A DNA stretch of 64,000 nt from UBA6115 sp050953005 (lineage in GTDB: Bacteria > Bacillota > Clostridia > Christensenellales > Aristaeellaceae). The stretch lies in the NCBI GenBank assembly GCA_050953005.1, contig JBMNLV010000010.1:1-64000 (forward strand), written 5' to 3'. Below are positions 56,318 through 63,468 of the stretch, in pieces. The translations under genes were made by a program, and so were the position numbers. A model generated the notes under the pieces. It was not told the origin of the DNA, did not search any database, and saw only the letters and a program-made list of their open reading frames with translations. Within the stretch, counting starts at the first letter, position 1. Each line of letters opens with the position of its first letter.

Positions 56318-56347
56318 GAAACCACCCCCGAAAGATGGGGCGGTTTC
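56318..56347 (-). terminator. Terminator of the nucleotidyltransferase gene
   Basis: Minus strand GAAACCGCCCC / GGGGTGGTTTC hairpin (one mismatch) followed by T-rich sequence; it is adjacent to the convergent degV terminator. Confidence 0.6.
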
Positions 56348-56376
56348 GGACAGCACAGATTATAATTCAACGCAAC

Positions 56377-57291
56377 TTAACGCCAGAGACCATCGGGATA
56401 TTTCCCCTGCGCGGTTAACTCTTTCAGAGAAGCTTTAACCAGGGGAGTGTCTGAAGCGTTGGTTACACCAAACCAGCGGTCTTTTGAGCGTAGCACTTGC
56501 ACGGTGACCAAACCATCACGCAGCAAGTCACCTACCAGGTTTGGCAAATAAAACTCCGCCTTGAGAGGGTTAGTGGCGATAGCTTCCTGATAGAATGGGG
56601 CAAAGCGCTCCTCTATGTAATGTAGAAAGCCAGGTGTAAAGGCCCACATGTTCATGCTGACTGTGGTGTTACCGGGCAGACGGGTATAGGTATGATTGTC
56701 CAGGGTATACATCGGCCCGTCAATGGTAGGGATGATGTGTAGCCGCTCTACGATACTGTCCAGATAACCTTCCGCATTCACCTTGCACTCGCCGCGTGAG
56801 ACATAGCCTGCTTCGGAAAGGGTGTTTTGCAGCTCAAATCCAGCCATTGCGTAGTTATTTTCCGCTGGATCAGCATTGAGGTAATCAAATATTTTCTGCA
56901 TGGCATCCAGACCATAAAAATCATCGCCATTAAGTGCGCAAAAGGGTGCGTCAATAGCGTCTTTGGCACAAAGGATGGCATGGGCAGTGCCCCAGGGTTT
57001 CACCCGTTCAGCAGGTACCGACATGCCAGGGGGCAGCTTGTCCAATTCCTGCATGACATATTGGACTTCCATGCGGTTTTCTACGTTTTTGCCAACAATA
57101 GCCCGGAAATCATCCTTAATTTTTTTGTTAACGATAAAAACAACGCGCTTAAAACCCGCACGAAGCGCATCATACAATGAGTAGTCTATCAGGCTTTCTC
57201 CGTGTCCTCCAAAGGGTGTCATCTGTTTTAACCCTCCGAAACGGCTACCGATTCCTGCCGCCATGACTACCAGAATTGGTTTGTGACCCAT
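56377..57291 (-). CDS. Sugar nucleotidyltransferase of the NTP-transferase family
   Basis: 304 residues. The N-terminal nucleotide-binding signature VVMAAGIGSRFGGLKQMTPFG contains the diphosphate-binding GxGSR and catalytic lysine. PWGTAHAILCAKDAI and ALNGDDFYG follow, giving the metal-binding Asp. The closest families transfer nucleotides to sugar 1-phosphates; the specific sugar is not apparent. AGGAGG precedes ATG 57291. A CAACAAT..ATTGTTG inverted repeat lies in the upstream region. Confidence 0.85.
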   Translation of the reverse strand: MGHKPILVVMAAGIGSRFGGLKQMTPFGGHGESLIDYSLYDALRAGFKRVVFIVNKKIKDDFRAIVGKNVENRMEVQYVMQELDKLPPGMSVPAERVKPWGTAHAILCAKDAIDAPFCALNGDDFYGLDAMQKIFDYLNADPAENNYAMAGFELQNTLSEAGYVSRGECKVNAEGYLDSIVERLHIIPTIDGPMYTLDNHTYTRLPGNTTVSMNMWAFTPGFLHYIEERFAPFYQEAIATNPLKAEFYLPNLVGDLLRDGLVTVQVLRSKDRWFGVTNASDTPLVKASLKELTAQGKYPDGLWR

Positions 57292-57322
57292 ATGAACCTC
57301 CTGACAGCTTTTTACTATACAA

Positions 57323-57342
57323 CAATAGCATAATTGTTGTGG
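57323..57342. promoter_or_regulatory. Inverted repeat upstream of the nucleotidyltransferase gene
   Basis: CAACAAT - six bases - ATTGTTG (57323-57342, approximate by a base), next to a candidate -10 (TATAGT, minus). It could be an operator. Confidence 0.35.
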
Positions 57343-57394
57343 ATTTACCAGACTAAACGGGGGGACAAATCACGATACAACAGCAATCTGATAT

Positions 57395-57440
57395 ATTGTT
57401 CAAGCGCTTGAATATGAATTGTTCAAGCGCTTGAATATGA
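57395..57440. repeat. 23-bp tandem repeat with perfect palindromes (two operators)
   Basis: Two exact copies of a 23-bp unit, each containing the 14-bp perfect palindrome TTCAAGCGCTTGAA (57399-57412 and 57422-57435). The AAGCGCTT core with central CG resembles LacI-family operators. The second palindrome overlaps the -35 of the 57476 gene's promoter. Confidence 0.8.
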
Positions 57441-57459
57441 AGGTATGTTATTGTATAGT
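57431..57459 (+). promoter_or_regulatory. Promoter of the small membrane protein gene
   Basis: TTGAAT (57431-57436), 17-bp spacer, TATAGT (57454-57459); the -35 lies inside the second palindromic operator. Confidence 0.65.
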
Positions 57460-57475
57460 TATTAAGGGAGGCTAT

Positions 57476-57688
57476 ATGCAAGAGCAGGACTATTTCACTA
57501 TCAAGGAAGAAGAGCGTCAAGCGCGACGAGATCGACTGCGCTTTGCTGCAGGCATGACAGATTTTTTGGGCGTGATTCTGGGACTTTTTGTAATCCTGCT
57601 GATGTTGTTATTGCTGTTTAGTTTGATTAATTGGCTTATTCGCGATATCAGCAATACTTTTACTTTTATTAATATCCGCTTACGTTGA
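57476..57688 (+). CDS. Small single-pass membrane protein, unknown
   Basis: 70 residues: charged N-terminus (EQDYFTIKEEERQARRDR) and one long hydrophobic segment at about 30-55 (FLGVILGLFVILLMLLLLFSL). AAGGGAGG precedes ATG 57476. Its stop overlaps the candidate TTG start of the uracil-DNA glycosylase, so the two are probably co-expressed. Expression looks controlled by the palindromic operators just upstream. Confidence 0.75.
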   Translation: MQEQDYFTIKEEERQARRDRLRFAAGMTDFLGVILGLFVILLMLLLLFSLINWLIRDISNTFTFINIRLR

Positions 57689-58269
57689 GAATGGAAATTT
57701 CATGGAATAGCCTCAACCAGGACATCTGTTCATGCGCTCGATGCGGATTGTCCAGCGGCATCACCAACAAGGTGCCTGGACAGGGCAATCCACATGCCAG
57801 ACTGATGCTTATTGGTGAGGGCCCTGGCGCTCAGGAAGATGCGCAAGGCTTGGCTTTTGTTGGTGCAGCAGGACAGTTGTTAACGAGAATGTTAAGCGCG
57901 ATCTCACTAACGCGTGGAGAAGTTTTTATCACCAATACTGTCAAGTGCAGACCGCCCAACAACCGCGCGCCTTTACCTGAAGAAACTGCTGCTTGCTTGC
58001 CTTTTTTGCGCGCACAGACCGCATTGATTCGTCCGCAGGTAATTTTAATATTGGGAGCCAGCGCGCTCAAAGTAGTTTTAGGACCGGACAAGCGTATCAC
58101 TTCCTCTCGCGGGCAGTGGACGTTATCCAAAGGGGTTTGGATTTTGCCTACTTATCACCCGGCTGCCTTGTTGCGTGATCCCGCGCGCAAGCGGGAGGCC
58201 TGGGTAGATTTGTGCATGTTGCGGGATAAACTGGCTGAGCTGCCGGTAAAAAGTGAAATGGATTCTTAA
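57685..58269 (+). CDS. Family 4 uracil-DNA glycosylase
   Basis: Iron-sulfur uracil-DNA glycosylase of about 194 residues that removes uracil from DNA. Cluster cysteines in CSCARCGLS and CRPPNNRAP plus a later cysteine; motif A LIGEGPGAQEDAQG; motif with FVGAAGQLL; and C-terminal TYHPAALLRDPARK. The start may be TTG 57685 (overlapping the previous stop) or ATG 57691, two codons later. It is in an operon with the small membrane protein. Confidence 0.9.
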   Translation: MRMEISWNSLNQDICSCARCGLSSGITNKVPGQGNPHARLMLIGEGPGAQEDAQGLAFVGAAGQLLTRMLSAISLTRGEVFITNTVKCRPPNNRAPLPEETAACLPFLRAQTALIRPQVILILGASALKVVLGPDKRITSSRGQWTLSKGVWILPTYHPAALLRDPARKREAWVDLCMLRDKLAELPVKSEMDS

Positions 58270-58335
58270 TATAGTCATTTGAAGCGGCATATTTTATCTG
58301 TCAAGAGGGTATATATAAAATAAGGAGGTGTGTGC

Positions 58336-58842
58336 ATGGAGTTTGTTTTAGAAAACCTGGCCATTATTATTTGTGTTGTTATCGGCATTGGTTTACTGGT
58401 TGTTGAGATGTTTATGCCCGGTTTTGGCATTCCAGGAATTTCTGGCCTCGCTTTGCTGGTTGCCAGCGTTTACATTACTTGGACGCGGTATGGCACGGTA
58501 GCCGGCCTGGGGTTAGCTGCCGCAGAGCTGGTTATTGCAGGTGTGTCCGTTGCGCTATCATTGCGCTCAGCGTCCAAAGGCAAGCTGTCTCGTTCACCTC
58601 TGATTCTAAAGGGTGGACAAACCCGCAAAGAAGGCTTCATCGCGGCTGAAGAAGCGATTGACTTTCTTGGAAAAACAGGCGAAGCTTCCACAGTGCTGCG
58701 TCCCGCAGGAATTGCCGAGATAGAAGGCGAACGGCTGAATGTGGTCAGCGCCGGGGAATTTATTCCTAAAGGCGCCAAGGTTGTTGTTAAGGAAGTGGAA
58801 GGCGCCAGGATTCTAGTGGAAGCGGTGAATGAAGATGTTTGA
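58336..58842 (+). CDS. NfeD-family membrane protein
   Basis: 168 residues: N-terminal hydrophobic helices (about 8-85; NLAIIICVVIGIGLLVVEMF) and a C-terminal OB domain (about 105-168; GIAEIEGERLNVVSAGEFIPKGAKVVV). NfeD proteins pair with flotillin-like proteins in membrane microdomains. AAGGAGG lies before ATG 58336. floA follows after 31 bp. Confidence 0.9.
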   Translation: MEFVLENLAIIICVVIGIGLLVVEMFMPGFGIPGISGLALLVASVYITWTRYGTVAGLGLAAAELVIAGVSVALSLRSASKGKLSRSPLILKGGQTRKEGFIAAEEAIDFLGKTGEASTVLRPAGIAEIEGERLNVVSAGEFIPKGAKVVVKEVEGARILVEAVNEDV

Positions 58843-58873
58843 TCTATACGATAATATAGTAGGAGGAAGCGCT

Positions 58874-59875
58874 ATGCCGGAAATTCTATTGGGGATAGTA
58901 GTTATTGTTGTTGTACTGTTATTTTTAGTCTTTTTCCGTTATGTGCCCATCGGGCTGTGGATTCGTGCGCGCGCCTCGGGTGTGCCACTGACGATTTTCA
59001 CACTGATTGGTATGCGTCTGCGCCGGATTTCTCCTCAGCGCCTGGTAGACACATTGATTATGTCCAGTAAAGCCGGCTTGAATTTAACAGTTAACCAACT
59101 GGAAAAACATTTTTTGGCAGGCGGCAATATCGAGCGGGTGGTTAAGTCGCTTGTTTCTGCACAGCAGGCAGGCATCAAGTTAACCTTTGAGCAAGCCTGT
59201 GCAATTGACCTGGCAGGGCGTGATGTGCTTCAGGCTGTGCAGATGAGCGTCATCCCCAAGGTGATAGAATCCCCCCCGGTCGCAGCTATTGCCAAAGACG
59301 GTATTGAATTACGTGCCAAGGCAAAGGTTACAGTGCGTACCAACATCCAGCAATTGGTTGGCGGGGCGGGTGAAGAGACTGTCATGGCCCGTGTAGGTGA
59401 GGGCATCGTAACAACCATTGGCTCCTCCCAGACCCATAAGGAAGTTCTTGAGAATCCTGATCTTATCAGCCGAACTGTGCTTGATAAGGGGCTGGATGCA
59501 GGCACCGCTTTTGAAATCCTTTCTATCGATATTGCTGATGTTGATGTGGGACGCAACATTGGTGCGCAGCTGCAAATGGATCAGGCGGAAGCCGACCGCC
59601 GTATCGCTCAGGCGCGCGCAGAGGAGCGCCGCGCGATGGCCGTCGCACGTGAGCAGGAGATGAAGGCGGAGGTTCAGGAGATGCGCGCTAAGGTGGTCGC
59701 TGCCGAAGCCGAAGTTCCACTTGCAATGGCTGATGCCTTGCGTACAGGCAAGCTTGGCGTCATGGATTATTATCAAATGCAGAATATCATGGCTGATACC
59801 CAGATGCGCGACGGCATCTCCAAAGCCACCGACCCGGGTGCCAACCAGACTCATGATCCGCGCGCCAATCAATAA
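58874..59875 (+). CDS. floA: Flotillin-like protein FloA
   Basis: 333-residue membrane microdomain scaffold of the UPF0365 family. N-terminal membrane-inserted hydrophobic hairpin (about 5-25), then SPFH-like core (RRISPQRLVDTLIMSSKAGL, IELRAKAKVTVRTNIQQLVGGAGEETV), an E/A/R-rich coiled coil (about 235-290) and ALRTGKLGVMDYYQMQNI. The last ~20 residues (TDPGANQTHDPRANQ-type) form a polar tail. AGGAGG lies seven bases before ATG 58874. It forms an operon with nfeD. Confidence 0.95.
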   Translation: MPEILLGIVVIVVVLLFLVFFRYVPIGLWIRARASGVPLTIFTLIGMRLRRISPQRLVDTLIMSSKAGLNLTVNQLEKHFLAGGNIERVVKSLVSAQQAGIKLTFEQACAIDLAGRDVLQAVQMSVIPKVIESPPVAAIAKDGIELRAKAKVTVRTNIQQLVGGAGEETVMARVGEGIVTTIGSSQTHKEVLENPDLISRTVLDKGLDAGTAFEILSIDIADVDVGRNIGAQLQMDQAEADRRIAQARAEERRAMAVAREQEMKAEVQEMRAKVVAAEAEVPLAMADALRTGKLGVMDYYQMQNIMADTQMRDGISKATDPGANQTHDPRANQ

Positions 59876-59910
59876 GCCATGCATGAATGTTTAAAGAAAG
59901 GGGGAGTGCT

Positions 59911-60372
59911 ATGCGACTTAATTTGAGTCCGATTATGACAATTTTCCTGTTTGCTTTTGCGCTGTGGTTACGCAACAGGGTTGTCAAGGTCAGGCAGGCG
60001 GCCAAACAAGCCAGGCAAAATCAAGCCTTTCCTCTGAAATCAGCTAATTCTGCGCCTTCCTTTCCCAAAGCTGCCCCTTTGAGCTCTCACCAAGTAGAAA
60101 CGTATCAGAACAATGAGGCGGAACCTTTATCTATACTTGAAACTGAGGAGAATTTTTCGATCTTCGAAAACCTCGAGACATTTTCACAAAACGAGCAGCA
60201 AAAGCCTGGGCAGCAGAAATATTCCGCCTTACAACCTGCTTTGATACTGCCGAAGATCAATTCAAATACATTGATTCAGGCAATCATCGCACATGAGGTT
60301 CTTACCCGTCCGGTCGCCCTTCGCCGAAGGTTTCCGAATTCTGTGGTGCCCATGAGGAAACAGGACAGATAA
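59911..60372 (+). CDS. Unknown protein downstream of floA, single N-terminal helix
   Basis: 153 residues: MRLNLSPIMTIFLFAFALWLRNRVVKVRQ gives one N-terminal membrane helix with a basic anchor, then a Q/N/S-rich polar region to the C-terminus, probably disordered. I do not recognise the family. GGGGGAG precedes ATG 59911. It follows floA by 35 bp and may be part of that operon. IS5-type element starts 14 bp after it. Confidence 0.65.
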   Translation: MRLNLSPIMTIFLFAFALWLRNRVVKVRQAAKQARQNQAFPLKSANSAPSFPKAAPLSSHQVETYQNNEAEPLSILETEENFSIFENLETFSQNEQQKPGQQKYSALQPALILPKINSNTLIQAIIAHEVLTRPVALRRRFPNSVVPMRKQDR

Positions 60373-60386
60373 ATTTTACTTAATGT

Positions 60387-62017
60387 AGTGTCTCCTGAAT
60401 AACCAACAATTCAGCCACACAGGCACGCCAACGGTACCGGCGTGTCTGTTTTTGTGCTTTCCGACCGGCGAAATAGCGCTGCCAAAAAGAGCCAAATGTA
60501 GAGCCTCAGCCGCCTGAACAGGTTCCGGGTCAGGATGGCGGCATGAATGTCCACCTCGCTGGTGTGTTTCAGCCGCATCATCACCAGATCAAGCCCATAC
60601 CGGCGCTTGCAAACACCGATACATCCCTCAATATGACTCCGCTCTCCTGACTCCTGTCGCTCCAGTGCCAGCGCTTCCTCATACACCTGTCGGTCTTTGG
60701 GGGGTCGTCCCAGTTTGGGACCATTCAACCGGATGCCACGCTCCCTGCACCAGGTGAGATTCTCCCTCGTTCGGTAGATCCTGTCTACCAGTCCCCGCTC
60801 CGGATAGTGGCCCGTTTGCTCCTTGTATCGCTCCATCGAAGCCATCAGTGTTGTGCTTTCGTTGAAGGCATCCCACGAGATTTCCTCAATCCTCGCATAG
60901 CCATCGCTCAGGCTCAGCGCCACCTTCGCACCGAACTCCACCGGCACCGCCGCCTTGCCCCGAACAATCGGTCGCACCCAGGGCTGGTGCAGGCTCACAA
61001 TCCGGTCATCCACACGGTGCGTATTGCTGTCATACATCTCCTGCTGCTGCGCGTACAGCATCCGGATCACTGCCATGCGCTCCAGCTCCTTTGCGCTCAG
61101 CGCGTCCGGATATTTGCTCAGGATGGCTTCCAGATACCCCAGGTTCCGTTTGACATAGCCCAGCTGCTGACGAATCGCTTTGCGAATCTTCTTGCGTGTT
61201 GGTTTCCGGTCCCGGGCAAACCGCAGCCAGTCCCGCCTGGCCAGGTTCCGGTAGGTTCTGGGCTTATTACCTTCCGTGGCGCCTGCCTTGTGCGCTGTAT
61301 CAATCATCCCTTCCAGCAGCTCCCGCCCTTCGTTGAGCAGCGAAGCGTCGGTGGGAAAACGGATGTTCTGCGGAACACAGGTCGCGTCCAGGATCAGCGT
61401 CCCTCGGTTGCCCGGGCCTCCTCCCTCACTGTCAGCGTCATCATGATTGTCGTCATCGGAACCAGGCTCCTTTTCTGCTTTCACCTTTTTACGGCCAATC
61501 ACATAGTCATTCACCTCTGACAGCATCTCCGGCGTGATCCGCTCCCGAAACCACGTCATCACGCTGGGGTCAAAGGGCCTGGCGTTGGTATATTCCGCAA
61601 ACCCCAGGAAGTACTGCAGATAGGGGTTCTCCCGGATCTCTTCCACCGTGTCCTCATCTGAAAAACCATAGCGCTTCTTGATAATCAAAGAGCCGATGGC
61701 CATCCGGGCCGACTTTGCCGGCTTCCCCTCCCGGGGGTTGCTAAACAGTGCAGCATACCGCTCCTCAAAGACTTCCCAGGGGATGAGCTCCGACATCCTT
61801 ACCCATCTGTTCTCGGGGTTCAGCATGACGCCACCAAACAGCGTCGCGTCTTCAAAGAAGGTCGCCTGGCGTGCTTTTTTCTCGTACATACCGTTTCATC
61901 TCCAGTTCAAGTGCAAGGGTTTTGCGTGCTTTCTGCAATTATCCTTGCACACATGATACCAGAAAATGGCCGGAAGATGTTGATTTGTCTTGTGTTTGGA
62001 GTTGTTCAGCAGACACT
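60387..62017 (-). mobile_element. Complete IS5/IS1182-type insertion sequence (1631 bp) with target duplication
   Basis: Bounded by imperfect 17-bp inverted repeats (AGTGTCTSCTGAAYAAC pattern; 60387-60403 and 62001-62017). A 5-bp direct duplication AATGT flanks it at 60382-60386 and 62018-62022. One intact transposase gene fills it. This is a recent-looking insertion, apparently in a non-coding spot. Confidence 0.9.
60411..61889 (-). CDS. IS5/IS1182-type DDE transposase
   Basis: 492 residues without interruption. N-terminal DUF772-type domain (LIPWEVFEERYAALFSN, GSLIIKKRYGFSDEDTVEEI, NPYLQYFLGF), catalytic core starting with TLILDATCVPQNIRFP (first Asp), ADRIYRTRENLTWC-like segment (second Asp), and ERSHIEGCIGVCKRRYGL (Glu). 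It contains an acidic insertion (EPGSDDDNHDDADSEGGG) near residue 145. Intact motifs and perfect boundaries suggest a functional element. Confidence 0.92.
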   Translation of the reverse strand: MYEKKARQATFFEDATLFGGVMLNPENRWVRMSELIPWEVFEERYAALFSNPREGKPAKSARMAIGSLIIKKRYGFSDEDTVEEIRENPYLQYFLGFAEYTNARPFDPSVMTWFRERITPEMLSEVNDYVIGRKKVKAEKEPGSDDDNHDDADSEGGGPGNRGTLILDATCVPQNIRFPTDASLLNEGRELLEGMIDTAHKAGATEGNKPRTYRNLARRDWLRFARDRKPTRKKIRKAIRQQLGYVKRNLGYLEAILSKYPDALSAKELERMAVIRMLYAQQQEMYDSNTHRVDDRIVSLHQPWVRPIVRGKAAVPVEFGAKVALSLSDGYARIEEISWDAFNESTTLMASMERYKEQTGHYPERGLVDRIYRTRENLTWCRERGIRLNGPKLGRPPKDRQVYEEALALERQESGERSHIEGCIGVCKRRYGLDLVMMRLKHTSEVDIHAAILTRNLFRRLRLYIWLFLAALFRRSESTKTDTPVPLACLCG

Positions 62018-62069
62018 AATGTAGACTGTATGTGATGTGTTATAGTAGACGAACGCAGGGGCTGTAGCA

Positions 62070-62660
62070 AAAGCGCAAGCAGATTCAGGAAAAGCTCAAC
62101 AAGTTCGCCACCCGGATTCCAACTTCATGTACCTGACGGACTTCCGGGAGCAGGACCTGAAGGATGTCATCACGCAGCTTGAGCCCTCGCTGTTCACCAA
62201 GGTCACCGGGTTGACCGTGTAGGATTTTGACAGGCTGGTGTCCCTGGGCGTTTTAAATAAGTCTCTGATGAATGAAGCTGTTTACAAGTTCCGCCGCTTT
62301 AAGGAATCCAGCTTGTCCTATGCCGGGGTCAACATGCATGAGGGCGAGTCTGTAGGCCTGTTCAGCGCTGAGTTGTTACGCGCGGACCATGACCAGCTGA
62401 GCCGGCAGCAGAGGGCATCCATCCAGCTGCCGGCCCGCGGCGATGATGACAGGCCGGAGCCGGCCGCTCTCCGGGCAAAGACCAGGAGTGATGATGTGGA
62501 TGATGAAGGGGACATCGATGAAATGGAAGAAGCGGACAGCGTCCCCGCACCAAAGGATGAGCCCGCTCCTTCAAGCGCTGTTTTGGAACCGTCCCCCGCC
62601 GGCGGTGAGTTTCCTGGGGTGATCGTCGGGGCCAAAGTGCGCCAAAACTTTGGTGGGTGA
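62070..62660 (+). pseudogene. Decayed C-terminus of a restriction-type helicase
   Basis: Segments in two frames read QEKLNKFATRIP / NFMYLTDFREQDLKDVITQLEPS / LFTKVTGLTV, then a TAG at 62219, then DFDRLVSLGVLNKSLMNEAV and YKFRRFKESSLSYAGVN. From memory these resemble the C-terminal region of DEAD-helicase restriction proteins. A frame change near 62126 and the in-frame stop, replacing a Lys codon by one base, break it. The last ~80 codons (LPARGDDDRPEP onward) are low-complexity acidic. Function is tentative. Confidence 0.45.
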
Positions 62661-62669
62661 ATTCAAGCG

Positions 62670-63308
62670 ATGCAAGACCTGGAGATAATCTATCAAACGC
62701 TCTGTGCCCATTACGGCAATCTTTGCTGGTGGCCCGCGAAGACGCCGTTTGAGGTGATCGTGGGCGCGGTTCTCACGCAGAACACAGCCTGGACAAATGT
62801 GGAAAAAGCGATCAGGCGGTTTGATGGCAATCTGTCACCTGAGCGCATCCTGAGCCTACCAGTCGCGGAGCTTCAGGAGATTATCCGCCCAGCAGGTTTT
62901 TTCAGGCAGAAGTCACAGTACCTGAAAGCCGTTACTGAATGGTTTATGAGTTATGGTTGCGATCCTGATGCAATAAAAAACCGCCCTCTGCCGGACATCC
63001 GTGCTGAATTATTACAGGTACGGGGCGTGGGCAATGAGACGGCGGATTCTATTCTCCTTTATGCTTTTGGTATTCCAACTTTTGTCGTGGATGCCTATAC
63101 GATGAGGCTGTTCAGGCGTTTGCCGGTTGATGCAGGAAAGACCTATATGGAAGTAAAGAGCTTTTGTGAAAGCGAGCTTCCCCGGGACACTGAGCTATAT
63201 AACCGTTTTCACGCCCTGATTGTGCATAACGGCAAGGAACACTGCAAAAAGAAAATGGATTGCGCGGGTTGTCCTCTGGAGCGGCATTGCGAGAAGCTGT
63301 CTTCATAA
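62670..63308 (+). CDS. Endonuclease III-related DNA glycosylase (COG2231 type)
   Basis: 212-residue HhH-GPD base-excision repair enzyme. WWPAKTPFEVIVGAVLTQNTAW at the N-terminus, helix-hairpin-helix LLQVRGVGNETADSILLYA near 110-128, catalytic Asp in FVVDAYTMRLF, and a C-terminal [4Fe-4S] loop (C-x5-C-x2-C-x5-C, HCKKKMDCAGCPLERHC). The Lys that gives endonuclease III its lyase activity is Glu here (GVGNETA), so it should be monofunctional, like the MagIII-related group. It starts about 10 bp after the decayed helicase. Confidence 0.85.
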   Translation: MQDLEIIYQTLCAHYGNLCWWPAKTPFEVIVGAVLTQNTAWTNVEKAIRRFDGNLSPERILSLPVAELQEIIRPAGFFRQKSQYLKAVTEWFMSYGCDPDAIKNRPLPDIRAELLQVRGVGNETADSILLYAFGIPTFVVDAYTMRLFRRLPVDAGKTYMEVKSFCESELPRDTELYNRFHALIVHNGKEHCKKKMDCAGCPLERHCEKLSS

Positions 63309-63376
63309 ATTTTCATCCTGCTTCTTAAAGATAAAGGCCGATATTCATTTTTTGAAACCGCCCTCATTGTCCTTTT

Positions 63377-63417
63377 GCACATTAAAATCCCAGCCGTCAA
63401 CTGGGATTTTAATGTGC
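63377..63417. repeat. 17-bp perfect inverted repeat (hairpin)
   Basis: GCACATTAAAATCCCAG and its exact reverse complement with a seven-base loop, between the convergent glycosylase and permease genes. A terminator role is likely by position, but no T tract follows in either direction. Confidence 0.7.
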
Positions 63418-63468
63418 AGTCGCTGAATTAAAGCTTGGATGTGTCTTTCTTCTCTTCCGGATTGTCAA

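Noticed and set aside
60807..61520. 237-codon plus-strand frame inside the IS5-type element
   Set aside because: Antisense to the intact transposase with no ribosome binding site or homology I recognise.
62160..62300. TAG as recoded sense codon (pyrrolysine or suppression)
   Set aside because: The gene also has a frameshift and lacks its 5' part, so it is simply decayed; other genes use TAG as a normal stop (for example dxr).
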